Shown: in pieces, positions 8,108-16,437 of the stretch
Layout: each line of letters starts with the position of its first letter
Numbering within the stretch: position 1 is the stretch's first letter
Origin: Paenibacillus ginsengihumi DSM 21568
GTDB lineage: Bacteria; Bacillota; Bacilli; Paenibacillales; NBRC-103111
Assembly: GCF_000380965.1 (NCBI RefSeq)
Contig: NZ_KB905569.1
Location: 17,557 to 81,556 of the forward strand
DNA: 64,000 nt
Reading direction: 5' to 3'
Program-made: the position numbers and the translations under genes
Notes under the pieces: generated by a model
What the model saw: only the letters and a program-made list of their open reading frames with translations
The model's database searches: none
What the model was told of the DNA's origin: nothing

Positions 8108-8902
8108 ATGGCAAGATTGGCCAATCGCATCGCGCTGGTCACCGGGGCCAGCCGCGGCATCGGAGAAGCGATAGCGATCCGCCTGGCGGAGGAAGGCGCG
8201 CATGTCGCCATCAACTATACGTCGGACCGCTCGCGGCCGCTGGCGGAGAACGTCAAGGCGCAGGTCGAGGCGCACGGCGTCAAGGCGATCGTCGTGCAGG
8301 CCGACGTCGGCAACAAGCGGCAGGTAGAGGCCATGTTCCAGGAAGTAAACGACAAGCTGGGGCCGGTCGAAATTCTCGTGAACAATGCCGGCATCGCGCC
8401 GTTCGAGCCGTTCCTGAAGGTAACGGAAGAGACGTGGGACCGCACGTACAACACCAACGTCAAATCGATCTTCCTGTGCTCCCAGCTGGCCGCCAAATCG
8501 ATGATCGAGAAGCGGTACGGCAAAATCATCAATGTGCTGTCGACGGCGAGTCTCGTCGTGACGAGCCCGGTCATTCCGCATTATCAGTCGTCCAAAGCGG
8601 CGGCGAATATGCTGACCAAAGGCATGGCGATCGAGCTCGGCAAGTACAACATCAACGTCAATGCCGTCGGGCCGAGCACCGTCGATACGGATATGTGCAC
8701 GGACTATTTGGCCGATCCCGAAATCCGTGCGAAGGAAATCGAGGCGAACCCGATGAAGCGGCTCGGCACCGCCCGGCAAATCGGCGACGCCGTCGTATTC
8801 CTTGCTTCCGAAGAAGCGATGCAGATCAACGGACATCTGCTGATGGTGGACGGAGGCCTCACGGTCAAGGCGGCTCAGCCGGACGATCATATGGAGCATT
8901 AA
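8108..8902 (+). CDS. Second SDR-family oxidoreductase of the sugar-acid cluster
   Basis: A classical short-chain dehydrogenase of 264 residues: TGASRGIGEA cofactor loop, NNAG at the end of the fourth strand, catalytic Ser in LSTAS, and HYQSSKAA supplying Tyr and Lys, with DGG near the end. The start at 8108 (MARLANRIALVTG) follows AGGAGGAAAC. Basic residues after the second strand (SDRSRP) suggest NADP, unlike the first SDR, so the two may catalyse different steps: one oxidising the sugar to its lactone and one oxidising the 2-keto-3-deoxy acid. This division is inferred. A 158-base gap separates it from the dehydratase. Confidence 0.85.
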   Translation: MARLANRIALVTGASRGIGEAIAIRLAEEGAHVAINYTSDRSRPLAENVKAQVEAHGVKAIVVQADVGNKRQVEAMFQEVNDKLGPVEILVNNAGIAPFEPFLKVTEETWDRTYNTNVKSIFLCSQLAAKSMIEKRYGKIINVLSTASLVVTSPVIPHYQSSKAAANMLTKGMAIELGKYNINVNAVGPSTVDTDMCTDYLADPEIRAKEIEANPMKRLGTARQIGDAVVFLASEEAMQINGHLLMVDGGLTVKAAQPDDHMEH

Positions 8903-8930
8903 ACCGTTAGAACAAGGGAGGGCGAGTCCG

Positions 8931-9593
8931 ATGCGAATTAGACGCATGCTGGACCTGTCGCAGGATTTGTATCATAACTGCCCGGGAACCCCCGATTTCG
9001 ATCCGCCGAAGCTGGATTATTTGGCCATCGGGCCGCGCGACGGCTGGAAGCTGGAACGCCTGACCTTCACGCTGCATTCCGGCACGCACATGGACGCTCC
9101 GTCGCACAGGAACGAATTCCGCACCAATCTGGACGAAATCCCCGTCGAACGGTTTCAGGGCAAGGCGCTGTACATTCCGCTGGCCCCGGCCAAGCAGGCC
9201 GGAGAGCCGATCACGCCGGACGATTTGGCGCCCTATGCGGACCGGATGGACGGCGAGACGATCGTGCTGCTCTATACCGGGTGGGGGGAAAAGCGGGCCT
9301 GGACGACAGAATGGATTGATCAGTCGCCGTTCGTGAACAACGAAGCGGCCCGCTTCCTGGTGCGGCAAGGCGTGCGGGGCGTTGCCATCGACCACTTCAG
9401 CGTCGGCGGCACGGGCGACGAGAACGAGGAGACGCACCGCATTCTGCTCGGCGCGGACATCTGGATCGCCGAAGGGCTGCAGCTGGACTGTCCCGAGCTG
9501 GCAGAGGGAGACTGGCATCTGTTCGCACTGCCGATCAAGGTGCGCGAGTCGAGCGGCGCTCCCGCCCGCATCGTCGCCGTACAGTACGATTAA
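8931..9593 (+). CDS. Cyclase-family metal-dependent hydrolase
   Basis: The 220-residue protein belongs to the cyclase/kynurenine formamidase family. The signature HSGTHMDAPSH (HxGTHxDxPxH) provides the metal ligands, and GVAIDHFSV is the second conserved block. Members hydrolyse amides, lactones and related bonds. As the last gene of this cluster it may act as the sugar lactonase, the only step of the proposed pathway lacking an obvious enzyme. That is inferred from a missing role and is not shown by the sequence. RBS GGGAGGGCGAG precedes the ATG; a strong hairpin terminator follows the stop. Confidence 0.8.
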   Translation: MRIRRMLDLSQDLYHNCPGTPDFDPPKLDYLAIGPRDGWKLERLTFTLHSGTHMDAPSHRNEFRTNLDEIPVERFQGKALYIPLAPAKQAGEPITPDDLAPYADRMDGETIVLLYTGWGEKRAWTTEWIDQSPFVNNEAARFLVRQGVRGVAIDHFSVGGTGDENEETHRILLGADIWIAEGLQLDCPELAEGDWHLFALPIKVRESSGAPARIVAVQYD

Positions 9594-9667
9594 CGGCCCG
9601 CCAGGGCGTCTTGCGCCGCCAAGTCGGGACACCGACCGGCCCACTCGTGCCGTCCCGACAGGCAAGA

Positions 9668-9722
9668 GGCTCCGATGAAGAAGACGCGCCGTATACGCTG
9701 CTTTTTCATCGGAGCCATTTTT
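9668..9722. terminator. Hairpin terminator between convergent genes
   Basis: A 16-bp stem with one G-T pair (GGCTCCGATGAAGAAG with CTTTTTCATCGGAGCC) and a 17-base loop is followed by ATTTTT. It lies between the cyclase gene (+) and the binding-protein gene (-). The remaining 9723-9934 stretch shows nothing recognisable. Confidence 0.8.
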
Positions 9723-9934
9723 CAAATGTGCCAAAGAGAGCAGGGGGCGTATTGGAGGAGCAGCGCGCTCAACCGCAAGGCAGCCGATATGCCAAAGAGA
9801 ACAGGATGCGTACGCTGGCCTTCGGGCGATTGCCCGGGGGGCAGTCCGCGTCTGCTTGCGGTCTGCTGCTGTAGCTGCTTGACGATCGCCTCTGGTAGTC
9901 GGCGCTTTGGCGCCCGGAGCGATGAGAAGGCCAC

Positions 9935-11257
9935 TTACTGTCCCGCCTCCAGCTCCTGAATCTTCTTGTTCGTCAGCTCGGCCGCCTCGCGCAGCGCCGT
10001 GTTGATGTCTTTGGCGCCGGACTCCACGTTTTTGAACGCGTTGTTGAGCTGCCCTGTCGCTGCGGAATCGTATTTGTGCGTCGGAACTTTAGGGGCCGGT
10101 TCGGATTTGAAGATCGCCTGAATGTTTTTGCCCTTGAAAATTTCGACGTCCTCGCCGAACTGCTTCTTCAGCTCTTCGTCGTCGAGTGCCGGCAGCAGCC
10201 CGTTGCGGACGAAATGCCGCTGCGGCTCCTCCGTCAGCAAATAAGCGATGACCTGGAAAGCGGCTTCCTTGTTTTTGCTGGAGCTGGTCACGTGCAGATT
10301 GTGGGAATCGACGCTCATTGCTACATTCGGCTTTTCTTGAAAGCTCGGCATTTGCGCCATATCCCACTCGAACGATTCCCCTTGCCGGATGAGGTCGTTG
10401 ATCCAGGTCGGGACGTCGGCGTACATCGGCCACATCGCCAGCGTCCGCTCCTTGAGGAAAGCGTCCTTCGGGGCGCTGCGGACCTCGTTCCCCGGAATTT
10501 TGTACAGATTGTACATCGTCTCGTATACTTTCTTGAACATATCCGTCTCCAAGGCCGCCCGGTTCGTCGCCGGATCGATGTACGGCAGCGACAGCTGCCC
10601 GGCCAGGCCGGTCACCGAATGATCGAGTCCGCGGTAAGCGACGCCGCCTTCGCTGCGCGTGAGCGGCTTCGACAGCTCGATCGCTTCCTCCCAGGTCATG
10701 CCGTCCTTCGGGTAAGGAACGGCGAATTTATCGAACAGATCTTTGTTGTAATACAGCACGGAAAAGTTAACCCACAGCGGCAGGCCGTACAATTCCCCGT
10801 TTTCGCCCCACGGCTTGATCGCTTCCAGCGCCGGTTGATGAAGCTTGCTAAGATCCACGTTATATTTTTTGATCAGATCGGTCATGTCATAGAGCAGTCC
10901 TAAATTTTTGTAGGAGGACAGCCGGGGAGTGCTGTTGTACAAAATATCGGGAAAGGCGTCCGCTGCCACCAGTTCGTCCGGGTTGCTGCCCTTCTGCTTG
11001 CGAACGATGTCCAGCTTGACGCCGGGGAATTTTTTCTGCACCGGCTCGACGATAAATTTGGTGACCCATTCGTCGGACAGGCTGATGTCCATATAAATGC
11101 TGAGATTCGCCGTCAGGTTAGGATCGAAGCTGCCAGGAGCGGCAGGCGTCGGGGAAACGCTATCATTATTTGGAACGCCTCCTTTGGAGCAGCCGGATAG
11201 CACCGTGAGCAGGCAGAGGGCGGACGCCGCGGTCCGCATGATTGTTCGTTTCGTCAT
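9935..11257 (-). CDS. Family 1 extracellular solute-binding lipoprotein (sugar ABC importer)
   Basis: A 440-residue precursor. The signal peptide ends in a lipobox (LTVLSGC, Cys near residue 23), followed by a Ser/Pro/Ala linker and a typical family 1 sugar-binding fold with GLPLWVNFSVLYYNKDLFDKF and MTWEEAIELSKPLT. It would be anchored on the outer face of the membrane and deliver oligosaccharide to ABC permeases. No permease gene is adjacent, which is unusual; it may share the LplB/LplC pair at 42-44 kb or one outside the window. RBS GGAGGT precedes the ATG. It is divergent from the AraC regulator at 11494, its likely controller. Confidence 0.88.
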   Translation of the reverse strand: MTKRTIMRTAASALCLLTVLSGCSKGGVPNNDSVSPTPAAPGSFDPNLTANLSIYMDISLSDEWVTKFIVEPVQKKFPGVKLDIVRKQKGSNPDELVAADAFPDILYNSTPRLSSYKNLGLLYDMTDLIKKYNVDLSKLHQPALEAIKPWGENGELYGLPLWVNFSVLYYNKDLFDKFAVPYPKDGMTWEEAIELSKPLTRSEGGVAYRGLDHSVTGLAGQLSLPYIDPATNRAALETDMFKKVYETMYNLYKIPGNEVRSAPKDAFLKERTLAMWPMYADVPTWINDLIRQGESFEWDMAQMPSFQEKPNVAMSVDSHNLHVTSSSKNKEAAFQVIAYLLTEEPQRHFVRNGLLPALDDEELKKQFGEDVEIFKGKNIQAIFKSEPAPKVPTHKYDSAATGQLNNAFKNVESGAKDINTALREAAELTNKKIQELEAGQ

Positions 11258-11280
11258 CGCGATGTACCTCCAATTTTGAT

Positions 11281-11395
11281 AGATTCATTCAGTCATAGGC
11301 GTCTATCTTGAAAATTTAGCGGAGATCAGCCGATAAAATTTTCAACAACCGCAGGTGACGACCGATGACAAAGGATTCCTATGTCATAGGCGTCT
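11281..11395 (-). repeat. 91-nt dispersed hairpin repeat, copy 1 (E1)
   Basis: Read on the minus strand, one full 91-nt unit (11395 to 11305) and the start of a second begin with AGACGCCTATGAC. The unit contains a near-perfect hairpin (ATGACATAGGA with TCCTTTGTCAT) and a second one closed by TTGAAAATTT/AAATTTTCAA. The same unit, same period, is found at 24332-24484 and, diverged, at 51744-51824. Here it fills the divergent promoter region between the binding-protein and AraC genes. Confidence 0.75.
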
Positions 11396-11493
11396 AAAGG
11401 CGCAGCTTGATGGGAGCGGCGGGCTCCGGTATCATGAAAGGACAAAAGCCTGCCGCATTTGCACCCCAAGTCCCAAGCGAGGAGTGAGCAACG

Positions 11494-12396
11494 GTGAAAA
11501 TCCCGTTATACCGCTTCAGAGTGGATTATTTGACCCGTTATTCCGATTTCAATCCCTTGCTGCTGTTCGCCCAAAAGTACGAATTCGGGCCCGACGAGCA
11601 GGCCCCGCTGCGCGTCTGCTACGCCAACGCGATCGTGCTGGTCGAAGAAGGACGGGGCACGCTTCTGCTCAAGGGACAAGAGGTGGCGCTGCAGCCTGGC
11701 TCGCTCGTCTTCATTGCCGCGGGTGCGGCGCATCAATGGATCTCTTCGCCGGAAGATCCGATGGTGCACCGGTGCGCGTATTTCGATTGGAAGTATGTCA
11801 GCAGGCCGGCGTTTCAGTACCAGCGCAATTATTTTCACGGCGTCGATACCCCGTTTCGCACGGAATGGGCCAGTACGCTGCCAGGCCTGAAGCTGCAGGA
11901 GGCGCTGAAGGTCAGCAATATTCCCCTGTGGGTGTCTTACTTCAACGCCTTCACGCAGCCGCCGGAGGTGCTCGGATCGCGCAGCCCGCTGGAATCGCTG
12001 CAGTATAACGGCGCTTTTCAGACATTCCTGCACCATTACTTGTCATTTGCGGTGAACAATGACGCGCTGTACGATCCCCGTATCGCCAAAATACTGGAGA
12101 TGATCGACGGCTCGCCGCTGGAGGAATCCGAAGCCAATCTATACCGCTGGGCAAAGGAATTGAATATCGGCCGCAGCCGGTTTCATCAGCTGTTCAAGCG
12201 GGAAACCGGACTTACGCCGCACGAATATTTGCAAAGGCTGAGGATATACCGGGCGGCCGAGGATTTGTGCTCCTCCCGGCTCAGCGTCACCGAAATCGCA
12301 CAAAAGTACAATTATTCCTCGATTCACTATTTCTCCAAGGCATTTCGCCACATGATGGGCTTATCGCCGTCCGAATACCGGCTCCGGCATCGCTAG
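11494..12396 (+). CDS. AraC-family transcriptional regulator with cupin sensor domain
   Basis: A 300-residue cytoplasmic regulator: an N-terminal cupin-like ligand domain (about residues 25-150, with GRGTLLLKGQEVALQPGSL) and a C-terminal double helix-turn-helix (about residues 200-298; LNIGRSRFHQLFKRETGLTP and VTEIAQKYNYSSIHYFSKAF). It starts at GTG 11494 after GAGGAGTGAG. It faces the binding-protein gene across a shared promoter region and sits next to the GH95 gene, so it probably controls uptake and cleavage of the same glycan. The inducer is not known. Confidence 0.88.
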   Translation: MKIPLYRFRVDYLTRYSDFNPLLLFAQKYEFGPDEQAPLRVCYANAIVLVEEGRGTLLLKGQEVALQPGSLVFIAAGAAHQWISSPEDPMVHRCAYFDWKYVSRPAFQYQRNYFHGVDTPFRTEWASTLPGLKLQEALKVSNIPLWVSYFNAFTQPPEVLGSRSPLESLQYNGAFQTFLHHYLSFAVNNDALYDPRIAKILEMIDGSPLEESEANLYRWAKELNIGRSRFHQLFKRETGLTPHEYLQRLRIYRAAEDLCSSRLSVTEIAQKYNYSSIHYFSKAFRHMMGLSPSEYRLRHR

Positions 12397-12442
12397 CACG
12401 CCGTTTGCAGCGGCGGCGACGGAGCGGCCGTACCCCTTGGCG

Positions 12443-14857
12443 TTAACGGCGGGTAACGGCTGCGGTTGCCGCTGTCGCTGCCTTCGCCTGCTTGCCGGCC
12501 TCCAGCGTGACGATATAGGTTGCGGAGGCCCCTGGCGCCAGGGTGACGCCTTCCGCTGCACCGGACCATACCAAGTCGCGGAATTGTTCCGGCAACGAGA
12601 CGGTCACCTGCGTATCCCTCTCGGCCGTAATGACTGCCTCGAAGCAGCCGGCGTCCAAATCCCAGCGGCAGTCGACCGAACCGGTGCAGAAGCGCAGCCC
12701 TTCGAACTGTCCCTGCCTCCAGCGCTTCGGCAGCGCGGGCAGCAGCTTCACCTTGCCCGGCGACGCGTACAGCAGCATTTCCTGCACGGCGTTCGTCCAA
12801 CCGAGCGCCGCGTCAAGCTGGACCGGCGCTTCCGGCATGTTCATACAGACGCCCATTTGCCGCCAGTCGTTATGGACCGTAAAGAAATTGTTCAGCAAGC
12901 AGGAGCGGGACAGAACGTCCAGGCATTCGAGCGCGTCGTCGCCGCTGCCGAGTCTGGCGTAAATGGCGGACATGTGGGCGAGCGACCAGCCGGTCTGCGC
13001 CCCGATCAGCCGTTTTCGCACCGCGGTCTCGAACGCTTGGAACAGCTCCGGATTTTCCTCTCTCGTCAGCTCCTTGCCGGGGAAAATCGGGTAAATGTGC
13101 GACAGATGCCGATGATCGTAGCGGTCGTCGAAGTCCGGATGCATCCATTCGCGAACGGCGCCGTCCTCGTTCACCTGATACGGCGGGATGCGCTCCAGCA
13201 TGCGCCGCCATTTGGGGATCTCGTCCTCGTACCGCTGCGCCGCCGCGCTGCCCTCGATCAGCCGGGTCAGCAGCTCTTTCAGGATCGCGAAATCCATCGT
13301 CGCGTTGATCGCAGTAGGCATCGGATGCGCGAGCGGCTTGCCGTCCTCCGGCATGAAATTTTGCGGCGTATTCTCCGGCGATACCGACGGGTACATCATC
13401 AGCCGTCCGTCCGCATCCTCGACCAGAAAATCCTCGTAAAATAGCGCCGCTTCCCTCATAAAAGGCAGCACGTTATCGCGCAAAAAAGACGTATCCCCGG
13501 TATACAAATAGTATTCGTAGTAGTGGGAAGCGAGCCATCCGGCCGCGCCGGTCCAGTTCATGATAACCGGGACGATCTGGTTCGGGTAGCCGATGCCCGG
13601 CGTCGTTCCCGCGGGAATGTACACCCCTCGGCAGCCGTACAGCTTGCGGGCACATGCTCTGAAATCGTCCATCATGCTGTCATAATAGCGGATGAGCGAA
13701 GGCATCAGCTCGATCAAGCCGCCGGCCGGCGCATGCCAATACATCATTTGAATGTTTTCGTTGGCCATGTGATGGCCCCAGGTCAGCCGGTAATCGCCCG
13801 CCCACAAGCCGTACAAGCCGAAAGGCTGGCCTTCGGGGCAGGTGCCGGAGATGAACAAATACCGGCCGTAAGCCCACATCTTCTGCACGAGCTCGTCGGG
13901 CGCTTCTCCGCCATACGCTTCCAGCAGCAGCTCTTCGTTGGCGCGGGAGCCGTCATGGCTCCCGATGCGGACGGAAGCGGAGCGGAACAGCGGGCGGTGA
14001 AGCCGGACATGCTCGGCCAGCAGGGCGTCGTATGCCGGCATGACCGAGGCCAGCTCCGCTTGGAGCCGCGGCCATGCCTTGGCGCGGTCGTCCTTGACGA
14101 ACGTTTTGACGAGAGCGAGGACGCCGCCGGCTCCCGCGAACCGGATGCCTTCCGCGTGCTCTGTCAGCTCCCCTCCTTCAGGAACGACGCGCAGCACCGC
14201 GCCGAAATCCGTTCCGTCATCGTTCGTCGCAGCATAATAGAAGTATCCGTCCTCGCTGCGAACTTCGACCGACTCTGCCAGCTCCTTCAGTTGCTCCGCC
14301 AGATGCGGCTTGCCGGACTTGTGCATCGCCAGGGCGATGTCTCCCCGCAGGCTTCCGTTTTGAACCGCGAGCCGGTAAACGATCATGTCATGGGCCCGGG
14401 AAACGAAAAGGGTTCTTTCATAGGAGGCCTGCCCTTCTTTCCAAGCGACGGACACTTCGCCGGTGTCCATATCGACGCTTCGCCGGTAGTCCCGGAACGC
14501 CCGCTCGCAGGGCATCGACAGCTTCAAGGCGCCGAGCGGCAGCCGCGACGCCAGACGCGTGTCGTAGCCCCGCTCCTTCAAGGTATTCGTCAAATGCCAG
14601 CTAGCTTCCAAATGCTTGCCTTCCGCCATCAGCCTGCGCGTTTCCGCTAGCGTATGGCTAACGTCCGGGAGTTCGCTTTTGCGCCCCCAGCGCCACAATT
14701 CCGCATGATTAATGACAACGGTTTCATCTTTCGCCGCGCCGTAGACAGCCGCTCCGATTTTGCCGTTGCCCGACGGCAGCGCCTCACGCCACAGCGCCCC
14801 CCACCAGGAGGCTGGCGTTTTCAGTATGATTTGGTTCTCTTTCTCCTTCCGAATCAT
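12443..14857 (-). CDS. Glycoside hydrolase family 95-type protein (alpha-L-fucosidase-like)
   Basis: The 804-residue protein has the GH95 layout: N-terminal beta-sandwich starting WWGALWREALPSGNGKIGAAVYG and NHAELWRWG, a long (alpha/alpha)6 barrel with VSPENTPQNF, HRHLSHIYPIFPG and TGWSLAHMSAIYARL, and a C-terminal domain with LLPALPKRWRQG. Family members release alpha-linked L-fucose or the related L-galactose. There is no signal peptide, so it acts in the cytoplasm on imported oligosaccharide. I chose the ATG at 14857 (MIRKEKENQ) because GGGGGGATCTGCAC precedes it; an upstream in-frame ATG at 14926 lacks such a site. Its product could feed the sugar-acid pathway at 3.7-9.6 kb. Confidence 0.8.
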   Translation of the reverse strand: MIRKEKENQIILKTPASWWGALWREALPSGNGKIGAAVYGAAKDETVVINHAELWRWGRKSELPDVSHTLAETRRLMAEGKHLEASWHLTNTLKERGYDTRLASRLPLGALKLSMPCERAFRDYRRSVDMDTGEVSVAWKEGQASYERTLFVSRAHDMIVYRLAVQNGSLRGDIALAMHKSGKPHLAEQLKELAESVEVRSEDGYFYYAATNDDGTDFGAVLRVVPEGGELTEHAEGIRFAGAGGVLALVKTFVKDDRAKAWPRLQAELASVMPAYDALLAEHVRLHRPLFRSASVRIGSHDGSRANEELLLEAYGGEAPDELVQKMWAYGRYLFISGTCPEGQPFGLYGLWAGDYRLTWGHHMANENIQMMYWHAPAGGLIELMPSLIRYYDSMMDDFRACARKLYGCRGVYIPAGTTPGIGYPNQIVPVIMNWTGAAGWLASHYYEYYLYTGDTSFLRDNVLPFMREAALFYEDFLVEDADGRLMMYPSVSPENTPQNFMPEDGKPLAHPMPTAINATMDFAILKELLTRLIEGSAAAQRYEDEIPKWRRMLERIPPYQVNEDGAVREWMHPDFDDRYDHRHLSHIYPIFPGKELTREENPELFQAFETAVRKRLIGAQTGWSLAHMSAIYARLGSGDDALECLDVLSRSCLLNNFFTVHNDWRQMGVCMNMPEAPVQLDAALGWTNAVQEMLLYASPGKVKLLPALPKRWRQGQFEGLRFCTGSVDCRWDLDAGCFEAVITAERDTQVTVSLPEQFRDLVWSGAAEGVTLAPGASATYIVTLEAGKQAKAATAATAAVTRR

Positions 14858-14955
14858 GTGCAGATCCCCCCATTCCGATCGCTGTCCTTCTTGGATGAAA
14901 GCTGGCTTCGAAGCTCTTTTTATCATAGCGTTCGTTCGCCGGGGATGTCTTTGAC

Positions 14956-15030
14956 ATAATCGATGCGCGTTTGTCTTTTTTTCCAATGGGGTCGGGTCGG
15001 AAAATAAAATGCCAAAAAGAATCGATTATT
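14956..15030. promoter_or_regulatory. Spaced inverted repeat upstream of the GH95 gene
   Basis: ATAATCGAT (14956-14964) and ATCGATTAT (15021-15029) form a perfect 9-bp inverted repeat about 100-170 bases upstream of the GH95 start. A weak -10 (TATGAT on the minus strand, 14922-14927) lies between it and the gene. A comparable pair occurs upstream of the LplB gene near 41.9 kb. It may be an operator. Confidence 0.35.
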
Positions 15031-15123
15031 AGTATTGTGTATCGCTTACGCCCGAACAATTGGCGGATATGACGAAGGGTGAGGTCACAGGAGTAAAATA
15101 AACAGCAATCGTTAAAGGTCCGC

Positions 15124-15164
15124 AAAAAGCCCCGCTCTGCCTTTTGACGGCATAGCGGGGCTTT
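15124..15164 (-). terminator. Rho-independent terminator of mtnKA
   Basis: On the minus strand AAAGCCCCGCT and AGCGGGGCTTT form an 11-bp stem that ends in TTTTT, about 55 bases after the mtnA stop. Confidence 0.88.
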
Positions 15165-15218
15165 GATGCACGCCGCGGCGACGGACGTTGTCGGACTTGA
15201 TTGTCCGCGGCGAACAGC

Positions 15219-16319
15219 TTATTGCTCAAACAGCTTTTTCAAATTTTCGGTATACGGGGCGCGCACGACGCCCTTCTCTGTAATGATCGCGGTGACATAT
15301 TCGTTCGGCGTGACGTCGAAGGCGGGATTGAACACCTTGATCCCCTTGGGGGCGGTTCGTTTGCCGAAACCTTCGGTAATTTCGTCCTCGTGGCGCTCCT
15401 CGATCGGAATATCGGCCCCGGTCTGCGTATTCAGGTCGATCGTGGACATCGGGCAGGCGACATAGAACGGGATGCCGTGCGCCTTGGCCAGCACTGCCAC
15501 GCTGTAGGTGCCGATTTTGTTGGCGACGTCGCCGTTCGCCGCCACCCGGTCGGTGCCGACGATGACGGCTTGCACCCATCCCTTGGCCATCACGTAGCCG
15601 GCCATGTTGTCGCAGATGAGCGTCACGTCTACGCCGGCCTGCTGCAGCTCGAACGCCGTCAGCCGCGCTCCCTGCAGCACCGGGCGGGTCTCGTCGGCGA
15701 ACACCTTCAGGCTCATGCCGCGCTCCCGGGCCAAATACATCGGCGCCAGCGCCGTGCCGTAGCGCGCGGTGGCGAGCCCGCCGGCGTTGCAGTGGGTGAG
15801 CACGCCCATGCCGTCCTCGAACAGCTCCAGCGCATGCTCGCCGATCAGTCGGCACGTCTCCTCGTCCTCCTGCTGGATCAGCTTGGCTTCCTCCAGCAGT
15901 GCCTGCTTCGCCGCATCCAGCGTAGCCGCGGCATCCCGGGCGAGCGCTTCGGCCCGCGCTTTCATCCGGTCCAGCGCCCAGAACAGGTTGACGGCCGTCG
16001 GACGGGACGTCGCCAAGTAATCGCACTGGCGCACGACCTGCTCAAGCAGCCGGCCAAGTCCGCCCTCCGTATGCCGGACGCCCAAATAGACGCCGAACGC
16101 TGCAGCGATGCCGATCGCCGGGGCGCCGCGCACGGCGAGCTGCTTGATCGCGTCCCATACCTGTTCGGAGGTCGTCAGCTCCAAATAGACGATTTGCTCA
16201 GGCAGCAGACGCTGGTCGAGCAGATCGAGCCGATCCTCGAGCGAATTCCAGCGGACGGACTGCAGCCAGTCCGCCGTTTCTCCGCTGCGATGTTGTGTCG
16301 ATTGATCGAATGCATTCAT
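15219..16319 (-). CDS. mtnA: S-methyl-5-thioribose-1-phosphate isomerase
   Basis: MtnA converts methylthioribose-1-phosphate to methylthioribulose-1-phosphate in the methionine salvage pathway. The 366-residue protein carries the eIF-2B-like fold and the family blocks [36 protein letters not shown] (catalytic Cys), [35 protein letters not shown] (catalytic Asp) and a C-terminal [19 protein letters not shown]. It lies downstream of mtnK with a 118-base gap on the same strand, as in Bacillus. AAAGGAGA precedes the start at a rather long spacing. Confidence 0.96.
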   Translation of the reverse strand: MNAFDQSTQHRSGETADWLQSVRWNSLEDRLDLLDQRLLPEQIVYLELTTSEQVWDAIKQLAVRGAPAIGIAAAFGVYLGVRHTEGGLGRLLEQVVRQCDYLATSRPTAVNLFWALDRMKARAEALARDAAATLDAAKQALLEEAKLIQQEDEETCRLIGEHALELFEDGMGVLTHCNAGGLATARYGTALAPMYLARERGMSLKVFADETRPVLQGARLTAFELQQAGVDVTLICDNMAGYVMAKGWVQAVIVGTDRVAANGDVANKIGTYSVAVLAKAHGIPFYVACPMSTIDLNTQTGADIPIEERHEDEITEGFGKRTAPKGIKVFNPAFDVTPNEYVTAIITEKGVVRAPYTENLKKLFEQ

Positions 16320-16437
16320 CAGTAGGATAATCTCCTTTTATATCGTATCTTCGGGGCGGGAACGCCGCCGTTAAGCCAGCCTGGCCTAAGCCGCCGCGTC
16401 GCGTCGCAAAGGGCCGCCTCGCCGCTGTTTTCGGGCC

